DNA of 64,000 bases. Origin: DASRAJ01 sp035638255. GTDB taxonomy: Bacteria; Bacteroidota; Bacteroidia; Chitinophagales; UBA10324. The stretch is taken from positions 20,367 to 84,366 of the forward strand of contig DASRAJ010000172.1 in NCBI GenBank assembly GCA_035638255.1. Reading direction: 5' to 3'. Each line of letters begins with the position of its first letter. Position 1 is the first letter of the stretch. Shown here piece after piece: positions 23,933 to 32,554 of the stretch. Position numbers and translations under genes: made by a program. The notes beneath the pieces were generated by a model, which did no database searches, was not told the DNA's origin, and was given only the letters and a program-made list of their open reading frames with translations.

Positions 23933-26900
23933 TTATAGAGCGAACTCCAACCTCACCAAAGTCCCTTCCCCCGCCTTCGAGCTAAACTTAAATTCTCCCT
24001 TCAATTCTTTCGAGCGCTTTTGCATGCTTAGCAACCCATTGCCGCGCGGTTCCAGCGTGGTGTCGAAGCCCTTGCCATCGTCACGAATGGTCATGATGAT
24101 GGTGTGACTTCCGTTCATGGAAAGATCAATCCAAACATTCCTGCACTCAGCATATTTGGCGGCATTGTTTATAGCTTCTTTAAAAATGAGATAAAGATTT
24201 TTCCGCTGTGACATATCGAGCCGGAGTTTTTCCATTTCATGGCTGATGTGAAGATGCACATTGCAGTTCTTCGCTTCGAGCAATTCATTTGCGAAAGCAT
24301 TCATGCGGTCTGTGATGTTATCGAAGTGATCGTTGCGGGTGTTGATCATCCACACAATATCATTCATGGCATCCATCATTCCTGTGGTGCTCTCGGTAAT
24401 GTTCTCGAGCATGCCGGCAGCTTCAGGCGCTTTGCTCATCACTTCTTTTTTAGCCACCTGGCTATAGATAGAAATGCTGCTAAGGGTAGAACCGATTTCA
24501 TCGTGCAGATCACCTGCTATACGGTTGCGAATCGCTTGCAGCTTGAGTGCATGCCGCAACTGGTAACGATATAAAAGATAGACAGCAGATGCAATTGCCA
24601 GCACTGCCGCAATACGAAACCACCACGTTGCCCACCATGGGGGAGACACCGATATTTTATAAGCGACTCCTTTTTCATTCCACACGCCACTGCTATTAGC
24701 CGCTTTCACCCTGAACGTATAATCACCCGGCGGCACATGACTATAGGTGACGTACGCACGATTGCCGCTGTATACCCAATCATTATCCAATCCCTCAAGT
24801 CTATAGGCAAATTGATTTTCCGAACTTCTGTAATAAGAGGTAGTTGCAAATTGAAAGGTGAGATTATCCTGCTTATAACTTAGTCTCGTAACACCTGTAT
24901 CAAGAGAAGTTTCTTCGCCCAATACTTTGAATGAAGAGAGCATTACTATAGGAACAGACGATGAAACAGCAATAGCTTCCGGGTTAAAAAAGCTCAGTCC
25001 GGAAGTACCCCCAAACACCAGTTCTCCGCCCGGCATGATACAGGAAGCGTTGGTATTAAATTCATACCCTTGCAAACCATCGAACGGCGTGAAATTGTTC
25101 ACCGAACCGTTTGAAGGATTGAATTTCGTTACCCCAAGGTCTGATGCCAGCCATAAATTGTTCTCCTTATCTATAAGCATGGAGTATATAACATCATCTG
25201 CCAAACCATCCTTCGTTGTATATGCACTAAATTGATGTGTGGATACATCTAATTTATTTAAGCCACCGCCACAAGTAGCAATCCAGATATTACCAGTGCT
25301 GTCTTCAGCAATGCAACGCACTTCATTAAGACTTAAACTATTTCTTCCATCTTCATGAGTATAGGAGGTAATTTTCCCATCCGGTGAAAAGACCTTAATT
25401 CCTCCCATTGAGCCCACCCACATATTTTTATTCCGGTCTTCCATAAAACAAAAAACGGTTTGCACGGTGGTGCTATCACCAGTGCCGAGCCACTGTAAAT
25501 GAGGAGAAGGATTGGATAATATCTCATTCTCTTTTATCCTGTATACGCCATGCCTGCCTCCTATCCAAAGCATATTTTTTGAATCAAGCAACATGGTTCG
25601 ATAAGCTTGTCCGGGCGCAGGCCCTCCCGGCAATGCGTGAAATGAACGGCAGGTTTTTGAATGATTATTATATACAAAAATCCAGGCGTCCCAAGTGCCA
25701 ATGATTATATTTCCCCGGGCATCTGCCACTGCACAACCCCACCAATGGTTTGCAGTAAGCTCTTTCACTACTGAATTATCAGGGTAACGCACTACATTCA
25801 CTTTCCCTGTTCTGATATCTACATTGCTGATATTAGCCAGGGTGCCTGAAAGTAAATGATCACTGTCAAGAGGCAGGAGCATTCGTGTATTAAGTGCGTC
25901 AAAGTTGCGGATTGAATTGGAGTACTCATCCGGTAGTTGTGCAATGGTTGAAAACAGGTTTCTTTTCTTTTCAATTTTTGTAAGTCCGAAGGGAGATTCA
26001 TTTACCCACAGTACACCGGAGCTACGACAAATGGGGAAGCGAACATGATTTGACCAGATGGAATTTGGATTTCCGGAAATACTTAAATACTGTGTCACCG
26101 TTTTCTTTGCCGGGTTCACGCGAAGCAGACCCTGGTCTTCGTAACCTAACCACAGTTCGCCATCTCCATCCATCATTAAACCGCCCGCGCCACCTTTCGG
26201 ATCAAAATGGAGAGGAATTTTTACATCCGGGGTATCCATTTTGCCAGCACTTAAATTCAGATGCATCACATGTTCTTCACCCTTCCATATCCAAAGGTTA
26301 TCAGCATCGGCGAAGGTCATGGATGGATAGGGAACAATAGCAGTTGTAAGTAGTGACGGGGTTTCAATAATCTTTGGTTGAAGAGGGGATTTCTGTCTGA
26401 ACCAAAATATCCTTTTACCATCTTTTGAAAGAATCGCCGTGCTAATCAGTTCACGACCTTCGGGGGTGTTCTTCTCAGTAAAATATTCTATACGGGCAGG
26501 GCTCAAGTCTTTAGCGCCCCCAAGATATTCGGTTTCGAATTTTTCCGTTTCAATATCAAATACGAGCAAGCTATCACCCCATGCGTTATAAATAATTTTA
26601 TTCCCGGGGATCAGATACTTATTTCCTTCAGATACCGGTGCGTTCCATCGCTTTATATTTCCGCTGAAGTAGCTGAGTTTAAAAAGTTCTCTTTGAGTAA
26701 TAACCCAGATGCAATGGTTTTTGCTGTCGTCAATTGTTACGAGAATTTTCTTTTCACTCCCGGTAATCAATTTACTGAAATCATACCGGTCGAATCCGTT
26801 AATAAGCGGGTGATAAACATAAAGATCAGAATCACGTTGTACATAAAAGCGCTCAAACCCTCCAATCATTGCCCACGTGTCAGTTCTGATTGCCTTACCC

Positions 26901-27133
26901 CAAACTTTAGCATCCTTATTAGGATACGTTTTGAAAACACAGCCATCATATCTTACAATACTCTGTTCAGTAAAGAGCCACAAGAGTCCTGCTTCATCTG
27001 TCAACATTCCTGCATTGGCGAATGCAGCCGGCAATCCATCAACATGCGAATAGCGGGTGCAGACCAGATCATCCTGGGCCGAAGCTATTTGGCATTGCAG
27101 AAAAAGTATGAGCAGAAGCAAAGTTTTTTTCAT
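23933..27133 (-). CDS. Propeller-type sensor histidine kinase 3
   Basis: 1,066 residues from the ATG at 27133, chosen for the signal peptide KTLLLLILFLQCQIASAQ (the frame extends 12 codons upstream). Propeller repeats, a Y_Y_Y domain (FAYRLEGLDNDWVYSG), a membrane helix, HisKA_3 with GDLHDEIGSTLSSISIYS and a HATPase (DDGKGFD, NGLLSM). There is no receiver. It is very similar to kinase 2 throughout, including the sensor part (e.g. the NAWGDSLLVFDIETEKFETEYL region, both proteins), and is followed by kinase 4 in tandem; kinase 4 ends 55 bp upstream of this start, so the two could share a transcript. Confidence 0.92.
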   Translation of the reverse strand: MKKTLLLLILFLQCQIASAQDDLVCTRYSHVDGLPAAFANAGMLTDEAGLLWLFTEQSIVRYDGCVFKTYPNKDAKVWGKAIRTDTWAMIGGFERFYVQRDSDLYVYHPLINGFDRYDFSKLITGSEKKILVTIDDSKNHCIWVITQRELFKLSYFSGNIKRWNAPVSEGNKYLIPGNKIIYNAWGDSLLVFDIETEKFETEYLGGAKDLSPARIEYFTEKNTPEGRELISTAILSKDGKRIFWFRQKSPLQPKIIETPSLLTTAIVPYPSMTFADADNLWIWKGEEHVMHLNLSAGKMDTPDVKIPLHFDPKGGAGGLMMDGDGELWLGYEDQGLLRVNPAKKTVTQYLSISGNPNSIWSNHVRFPICRSSGVLWVNESPFGLTKIEKKRNLFSTIAQLPDEYSNSIRNFDALNTRMLLPLDSDHLLSGTLANISNVDIRTGKVNVVRYPDNSVVKELTANHWWGCAVADARGNIIIGTWDAWIFVYNNHSKTCRSFHALPGGPAPGQAYRTMLLDSKNMLWIGGRHGVYRIKENEILSNPSPHLQWLGTGDSTTVQTVFCFMEDRNKNMWVGSMGGIKVFSPDGKITSYTHEDGRNSLSLNEVRCIAEDSTGNIWIATCGGGLNKLDVSTHQFSAYTTKDGLADDVIYSMLIDKENNLWLASDLGVTKFNPSNGSVNNFTPFDGLQGYEFNTNASCIMPGGELVFGGTSGLSFFNPEAIAVSSSVPIVMLSSFKVLGEETSLDTGVTRLSYKQDNLTFQFATTSYYRSSENQFAYRLEGLDNDWVYSGNRAYVTYSHVPPGDYTFRVKAANSSGVWNEKGVAYKISVSPPWWATWWFRIAAVLAIASAVYLLYRYQLRHALKLQAIRNRIAGDLHDEIGSTLSSISIYSQVAKKEVMSKAPEAAGMLENITESTTGMMDAMNDIVWMINTRNDHFDNITDRMNAFANELLEAKNCNVHLHISHEMEKLRLDMSQRKNLYLIFKEAINNAAKYAECRNVWIDLSMNGSHTIIMTIRDDGKGFDTTLEPRGNGLLSMQKRSKELKGEFKFSSKAGEGTLVRLEFAL

Positions 27134-27188
27134 AAACCATTCAGAAGATTGCTTCTTAAAAATTTTCATTCTTCTATTTTATCGGTTC

Positions 27189-30100
27189 TCATAGTGCGAA
27201 TTCCAGATTCAGGGATGTTCCTTCACCAGCTCTTGAACTAATCTTTAATTCACCGTTCAATTCCATTGCACGCTTTTGCATGTTTGGCAATCCGTTGCCT
27301 TTTGATTCTCCATTCATGTTGAATCCTTTTCCATCATCCTTAATGCTCATCATGATTTTGTGACTTCCGTTCATGGAAAGATCAATCCAAACATTTCTGC
27401 AATCGGCATATTTGGCAGCATTGTTTATAGCTTCTTTAAAAATGAGATAAAGATTTTTCCGTTGCGTCATGTCGAGGCGGAGCTTCTGCAGTTCAGGCGT
27501 GATGTGCAAATGCACATTGCAGTTCTTCGCTTCGAGCAGCTCATTGGCAAAAGCATTCATGCGGTCAACGATGTTGTTGAAGCCGTCGTTGCGCGTGTTG
27601 ATCATCCACACGATGTCGTTCATGGCGTCCATCATTCCCGTGGTGTTGTCGGTGATGCTCTCGAGCATAGAGGCAGCGTGCACGGGGTTGTTCATCACTT
27701 CTTTTTTCGCCACCTGGCTGTAGATGGAAATGCTGCTGAGCGTGGAGCCGATCTCATCGTGAAGGTCACCTGCTATGCGGTTGCGTATCATTTGCAACTT
27801 GAGCGCCTGCCTCAACTGGTAGCGGTATAAAACATAGATGGCTGAAGCCAAGGCAATCACGGCCGCTATGCGAAACCACCACGTAGCCCACCACGGTGGC
27901 GACACCGAAATCTTATAAGCGATTCCTTTTTGATTCCACACACCGCTGCTGTTCGCCGCTTTCACCCTGAACGTATAGTTGCCTGGCGGCACATGGCTAT
28001 AAGTAACGTAGGGACGGTTGCCGCTATATACCCAATCCTTATCAAGCCCCTCGAGCTTATAAGCGAACTTATTTCCGGCATTTCTGAAATAGGAAATAGC
28101 TGCGAACTGGAAGGTGAGATTGTCCTGACTGTAATTCAGGTGCGTAACACCGGAGTCAAGCCGAGTTTCTTCTCCCAATACCTGGAATGATGATAAGACA
28201 ACAACCGGGGCGGGTGCTGAGACCCCTATATTTTCCGGCTTAAACCAGCTCATGCCCGTGGTGCCTCCAAAAACCAATTCACCGCCCGGCATGGTACAGA
28301 AGGCGTTGGTATTAAATTCATAACCCTGCAGACCATCGAAGGGGGTGAAGTTGTTTACTGTACGATCGGAAGGATTGAATTTCGTCAGGCCAAGATTAGA
28401 GCTCACCCAGACGTTGTTCTCTTTGTCTATAATGATGGCATAAAGCACATCGTCAGCCAAGCCATCCTTTGTTCTATATACTGTAAACTGATGGGTAGCG
28501 ATATCGAGCTTGTTTAATCCACCGCCGGAAGTTGCGATCCAGATGTTGCCGTCGTTATCTTCAGCAAGGCAGCGGACTTCGTTAATGCTTAAACTATTCT
28601 TTCCTTCTTCATGAACATAGGAAGTAACTTTTCCATCAGGCGAAAAAACTTTGATTCCATTTAGTGATCCTACCCAGACATTTTTATTCCGGTCTTCGAT
28701 TATTGTGAATACAGTTTTCAAAGAAGTACTGTCACCGGGATTCATGTCTTCTATTTCAGGCGTTGAATCTGTAAGCAAATCATTAACGCTCACCCTGAAA
28801 AGTCCTTCACCACTTCCGATCCAAAGCATGTTGCGTGAATCCACGAGCATGGTCCGAAACCACAGTTGCGATTCTTTTGGAAAAGGCTCAGGAAGACCTC
28901 TATAGACGGAACATTTTTTTTCCCGGGCTCTATAAATAAAAAACCACTTGTTCCATGTGCCTATAAAAATATTACCTTCCTTATCTTTTGCAGCACAGCC
29001 ATAAGTTCTGGATATTGATAGCTCCTGAACAACGGTATTATCAGGATATCGCATTAAGTCAACCTTGCCCGTCCTGATATTTACATTGCTGATTGCCGCA
29101 AATGTGCCTGCAAGAACATGATCGCTGTCGAGCGGTAAAAGCATACGGGTGTTCAATGCATCGAAGTAAGGGCGCAGGGGAGAGAGGGCATCGGGTAATG
29201 GAATAATCGTTTTAAATACATTTTTCTTCTTTTCTATTTTCACTAAGCCAAAGGACGGCTGATTTACCCATAGTACTCCGGAATTGTGATATTGCAGTCC
29301 TGAAATATTATTTACCCACAGAGAATTCGGGTTGCCGGGAACAGTTAAGTATTGAGTCACTTTTTTTGTGTCGGGGTTTATACGCATCAGTCCATTCACT
29401 ATGAATGATAGCCACAACTCATTATCTGCATCTTCTACGATGGATGTGGTGCCAAGGTTGTCACTTGGCTTGCCGGGAAGATTTATATCAACGCTATCTA
29501 TTTTGCCTTTATTGAAATCATAGCGTGTTAAATATCCGTTCCCGGAATTTGCCCATAACGTATTGGAATCAGTAAGGGCGATGGGAGAGGCAGAGATATA
29601 AAATTTTGCTATAAGCTTGTCTGACCCGATGATTTTGGGCGAGAGTGGTGCCTGGCGTGTGAACCAAAATATTTTTTTACCATCGGTAGAAACGATCACC
29701 TTCGACACCATTTCATTCGTTCCGCCGGCGTTAATGTATTGCTCAGAATTATGATAGCCAAGGTCTTTTCCTCCTTTAAAATACATGGATTTGAATATCT
29801 CTTTTTCAATATCAAACACAATGATGGTGTCATTTTGCGTTGCATAAATAATCTTGTTGCCCGGAAGCACATACCTGATCCTTGAGGTGAATGGTGCATC
29901 GAACTGCTTTATGCTCCCGCTGAAATAGCTGAGCTTAAAAAGCTTGCTTTTAGAAAAGACCCACAGGCAATGGTTTCTTCTATCGTCACGGACAAATAAA
30001 GTCTGCTCTTTATTTCCATCAACAAATTTGCTGAAGTCATACAGGTCAAACCCATTTTTTAAAGGGTTATATACATAAACTGAAAGCCGGGGGCTTATAT

Positions 30101-30386
30101 AAAAACGCTCGAATCCCCCAATATCTACATAGTAACCGGTGGGTATCGTTTTGCCCCATATCGAGGCGTCGCTGAAGGGAAAGAGCTTAACACTATAGCC
30201 ATCGTACCTAGCGAAACCCTGTTCATTATAGATCCACAAGTAGCCGCTTTCATCCATTCTTAGTGTTGTGTTGGAAAATGAGGCGGGCAAGCCATCAGCA
30301 TGAGAATAACGGGTGAAGACGAGATCATCCTGGGCGGAGACGGTGATTGCTGCTAAAAGAAGGAGGAGGGGCAGCAGCTTTTTCAT
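27189..30386 (-). CDS. Propeller-type sensor histidine kinase 4
   Basis: 1,065 residues. Signal peptide KLLPLLLLLAAITVSAQ; propeller repeats (DGLPASFSNTTLRMDESG, WIGSGEGLFRV, VWVGSLNGIKVFSPDG); Y_Y_Y (FAYKLEGLDKDWVYSG); membrane helix WWFRIAAVIALASAIYVLY; HisKA_3 with GDLHDEIGSTLSSISIYS; HATPase (FKEAINNAAKYA, DDGKGFN, NGLPNM). The kinase half is near-identical to kinases 2 and 3, while the first ~350 residues of the sensor differ more. It is first of the tandem pair with kinase 3 and has its own TATCTTTG box. The 3' half is more GC-rich on third positions than its neighbours, perhaps from gene conversion. Confidence 0.92.
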   Translation of the reverse strand: MKKLLPLLLLLAAITVSAQDDLVFTRYSHADGLPASFSNTTLRMDESGYLWIYNEQGFARYDGYSVKLFPFSDASIWGKTIPTGYYVDIGGFERFYISPRLSVYVYNPLKNGFDLYDFSKFVDGNKEQTLFVRDDRRNHCLWVFSKSKLFKLSYFSGSIKQFDAPFTSRIRYVLPGNKIIYATQNDTIIVFDIEKEIFKSMYFKGGKDLGYHNSEQYINAGGTNEMVSKVIVSTDGKKIFWFTRQAPLSPKIIGSDKLIAKFYISASPIALTDSNTLWANSGNGYLTRYDFNKGKIDSVDINLPGKPSDNLGTTSIVEDADNELWLSFIVNGLMRINPDTKKVTQYLTVPGNPNSLWVNNISGLQYHNSGVLWVNQPSFGLVKIEKKKNVFKTIIPLPDALSPLRPYFDALNTRMLLPLDSDHVLAGTFAAISNVNIRTGKVDLMRYPDNTVVQELSISRTYGCAAKDKEGNIFIGTWNKWFFIYRAREKKCSVYRGLPEPFPKESQLWFRTMLVDSRNMLWIGSGEGLFRVSVNDLLTDSTPEIEDMNPGDSTSLKTVFTIIEDRNKNVWVGSLNGIKVFSPDGKVTSYVHEEGKNSLSINEVRCLAEDNDGNIWIATSGGGLNKLDIATHQFTVYRTKDGLADDVLYAIIIDKENNVWVSSNLGLTKFNPSDRTVNNFTPFDGLQGYEFNTNAFCTMPGGELVFGGTTGMSWFKPENIGVSAPAPVVVLSSFQVLGEETRLDSGVTHLNYSQDNLTFQFAAISYFRNAGNKFAYKLEGLDKDWVYSGNRPYVTYSHVPPGNYTFRVKAANSSGVWNQKGIAYKISVSPPWWATWWFRIAAVIALASAIYVLYRYQLRQALKLQMIRNRIAGDLHDEIGSTLSSISIYSQVAKKEVMNNPVHAASMLESITDNTTGMMDAMNDIVWMINTRNDGFNNIVDRMNAFANELLEAKNCNVHLHITPELQKLRLDMTQRKNLYLIFKEAINNAAKYADCRNVWIDLSMNGSHKIMMSIKDDGKGFNMNGESKGNGLPNMQKRAMELNGELKISSRAGEGTSLNLEFAL

Positions 30387-30411
30387 GGATGAAGCTTGGG
30401 AGATTGGTTTT

Positions 30412-30419
30412 CAAAGATA
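30412..30419 (-). promoter_or_regulatory. -7 box of kinase 4
   Basis: TATCTTTG on the minus strand, a perfect TAnnTTTG, 26-33 nt before the ATG at 30386, in a sequence context (GTATCTTTGAAAACC) like that of kinase 2. Confidence 0.55.
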
Positions 30420-30552
30420 CATTTACCATGAAAGTTTCGGTACTTTTATATTTGTTTTGTGAAAGCAACAAAAGTGAGCAAATGCGTATTCATTCATCGT
30501 TGTTAAAAGTGCTTGTGTTCACTGTGCGAGTGCCCCTTTAAAATCAATTAGA

Positions 30553-31758
30553 ATGACAAAATCAATCTTCATATTGGCGGTTACTTCATTATTTCTGAGC
30601 GATGGATGCGGACAAACAAATAGCCCGGCTTCTAAAAATAATACTCCATCAGAAGATGCGATAAAAATTAAAGTTGGTAAAGCACCCGGATGTGTTGAAG
30701 TTGCCGACTTAAACAACGACAAATTTCCGGACCTTATAGTTACCAATGAACAAGACAGCAGCGTAACCATTTTACTCGGTAAAGGCAAAGCTCAATTTCA
30801 AGAAGCAAAGGGTTCGCCTTTTCCTGCGGGGAATGGAGTAAATGATATTGCTATCGGGGATTTTAATAAGGACGGCAATCCTGATTTAGCATTTGCCAAT
30901 CACGAGCGACAATATTTAACCGTCTTATGGGGAAATGGGCAGGGTAATTTTGCTGCCGCGCCTAACTCACCTTTTCCTGTAATGGTAAAACCGCATCCCC
31001 ATGGCATTGCAACAGGAGATTTTAATAATGATGGAAGATTAGATCTGGCTACTGACGATTGGGGAAATAACGAGATAGAGATTTTATTCGGCGATAGCAT
31101 CATGGGATTTAAAACGCCGGGAACGTATTTTAAAGTCGGGAAGATGCCTTATCAGCGGCTTCGCGCTGCCGATGTGAATGGCGATCATAACATTGACATC
31201 ATCACGACAAACTTAGAAGGTGACAATGCCACAGTGCTTCTTGGTGATGGCAATGGAAGTTTTAATGAGGCAGCTGGTTCGCCTTTTCCCTGCGGTGATT
31301 CTCCTTTCGGGCTTGCTATAGGTGATGTGAATGCAGATGGAAAACCTGACCTTGCGATTGTTAATTCGCCCGCCAGCACCGGCGGAAGAACAGGTGTAAA
31401 CGGAATGACCGTTCTCCTCGGAGATGGAACCGGAAAATTTATAATGATGAAAGGATCGCCTTATGACGCCGGAGAGATCCCTAATCGCATAGCAATCGGC
31501 GATGTGAATGGAGATGGTGTTAATGATATTGTACTGTCGGACAATAACAGTAATAAAATCACTTTGTTTTTAATGAGCAAAGCCGGAAGTGTTTCATCCG
31601 CTTCAGTTATTACTGTTGGAAATCATCCTAAAGGTGTTGCCATTGCTGATTTGGATGGTGATGGAAAAGGTGACATTGTAGCTTGCAACAATACTGATGA
31701 TGATATTTTAATAATCCCTGGCGGGAAGTTGGATCAACGCCGTGTCCATGAAAAATGA
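30553..31758 (+). CDS. FG-GAP/VCBS-repeat lipoprotein
   Basis: 401 residues. A lipoprotein-like signal (TKSIFILAVTSLFLSDGCGQ) puts the lipid Cys at about 22. It is followed by some seven ~55-residue FG-GAP repeats with Asp-rich calcium loops (DLNNDKFPDLIV, DFNKDGNPDLAFAN, DVNADGKPDLAIVN, DLDGDGKGDIVACN), which form an integrin-alpha-like beta-propeller. Such proteins sit on the cell surface and bind partners or glycans; no enzyme motif is visible. The gene lies divergent from kinase 4 and just ahead of the YceI operon. The hairpin repeat copy 3 overlaps its stop. Confidence 0.85.
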   Translation: MTKSIFILAVTSLFLSDGCGQTNSPASKNNTPSEDAIKIKVGKAPGCVEVADLNNDKFPDLIVTNEQDSSVTILLGKGKAQFQEAKGSPFPAGNGVNDIAIGDFNKDGNPDLAFANHERQYLTVLWGNGQGNFAAAPNSPFPVMVKPHPHGIATGDFNNDGRLDLATDDWGNNEIEILFGDSIMGFKTPGTYFKVGKMPYQRLRAADVNGDHNIDIITTNLEGDNATVLLGDGNGSFNEAAGSPFPCGDSPFGLAIGDVNADGKPDLAIVNSPASTGGRTGVNGMTVLLGDGTGKFIMMKGSPYDAGEIPNRIAIGDVNGDGVNDIVLSDNNSNKITLFLMSKAGSVSSASVITVGNHPKGVAIADLDGDGKGDIVACNNTDDDILIIPGGKLDQRRVHEK

Positions 31759-31768
31759 GACACGACTG
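31739..31768. repeat. Dispersed hairpin repeat, copy 3 (inverted)
   Basis: CCGTGTCCATG-AAAAA-TGAGACACG, the reverse complement of the hairpin in 8275-8316 and 23866-23912. It overlaps the stop codon of the FG-GAP gene, supplying its last codons. Confidence 0.55.
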
Positions 31769-31787
31769 GGGTACGAAAACTGCTATC

Positions 31788-31903
31788 CCTCATAAAAGTC
31801 TTAGGAGCCATCCCTCATGAATTCTAAGGATGCTTCCATCCCTCTTTCTTCCAATATCATGATTTCTCACGATTGACCTGCCCTGTCCGCCGCTTCATCT
31901 TTG
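31788..31903 (+). promoter_or_regulatory. Promoter/operator region of the YceI operon
   Basis: CCTCA-N8-TTAGG at 31788-31805 and CCTCA-N7-TAAGG at 31813-31829 are followed by ATCATGATTTCTCACGAT (31857-31874) and a -7-like CATCTTTG (31896-31903). The inner 12-mer ATGATTTCTCAC (31859-31870) ends exactly 25 nt before the -7 box, as at the SnoaL-like gene. The distance from the CCTCA repeat centre to the 12-mer centre is also the same (43.5 bp) in both promoters. Confidence 0.6.
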
Positions 31904-31919
31904 TCCCGTCAATTTCAAA

Positions 31920-32525
31920 ATGAATGACCTCATGAAGCTCCTCACTTTTTTCATCATCATTTTCCTGAACATCGCGGGATTGCATGGTCAAAGTGTTTAT
32001 ACGATCCAAACCTCTGACATGGGCATAAAAGGAACCTCCACCTTTCATGATTGGGAATTGAAAGCGACGAGAATAAGAGGAACGTGTGAAATGAATTGCG
32101 AGGGGCAGATGATCAAGGAAATTAAATCCTTCTATTTAGAAATTCCTGTTAAAAGTTTGAAAAGTACTGAAGGAAGCAGCATGATGGATGACAAAGTGTA
32201 TAGTGCTTTGAAATCAACATCCAATCAGAACATCATCTTCCAGTTTGAAAAGATTAATTCCATGAGCCCTAATGGAAATGGCTGGGATGTTAATGTACAA
32301 GGAACATTTGCCATTGCCGGAGTAAGCCTGAGAGACAATATGAATGTGCATGCTACCCTGGAACCTGACGGAACTATCACGTTTATCGGAAGCAAGAAAA
32401 TAAGAATGAAAGACTTCAACGTCGAGCCGCCGAAAGCATTTCTTGGCGCATTAACCACGGGTAATGAAGTAGTAATAAGCTTTAATATAAACCTTGCAAA
32501 AAATTTAATCATCTCATCTAAATAA
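31920..32525 (+). CDS. YceI-family protein 1
   Basis: 201 residues (a start at 31932 is equally possible). A signal peptide (KLLTFFIIIFLNIAGLHGQ) precedes a YceI lipocalin-like domain: IKGTSTFHDWELKA near the front, MMDDKVYSALKSTSNQNIIF in the middle, VQGTFAIAGVSLRDNMNV, and the characteristic end KIRMKDFNVEPPKAFLGALT. YceI proteins are periplasmic beta-barrels that bind polyisoprenoid or amide lipids; the exact ligand here is unknown. It is first in an apparent operon with a porin-like protein (29 bp gap) and a second YceI protein. The promoter shares elements with the SnoaL-like gene. Confidence 0.88.
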   Translation: MNDLMKLLTFFIIIFLNIAGLHGQSVYTIQTSDMGIKGTSTFHDWELKATRIRGTCEMNCEGQMIKEIKSFYLEIPVKSLKSTEGSSMMDDKVYSALKSTSNQNIIFQFEKINSMSPNGNGWDVNVQGTFAIAGVSLRDNMNVHATLEPDGTITFIGSKKIRMKDFNVEPPKAFLGALTTGNEVVISFNINLAKNLIISSK

Positions 32526-32554
32526 AATTAACTCTCACCAAAACAATTCTAATC

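Noticed and set aside
27360..27830. 156-codon plus-strand frame opposite kinase 4
   Set aside because: Similar antisense frames occur opposite kinases 2 and 3 at the same place, caused by the codon use of the conserved kinase region; no protein features.
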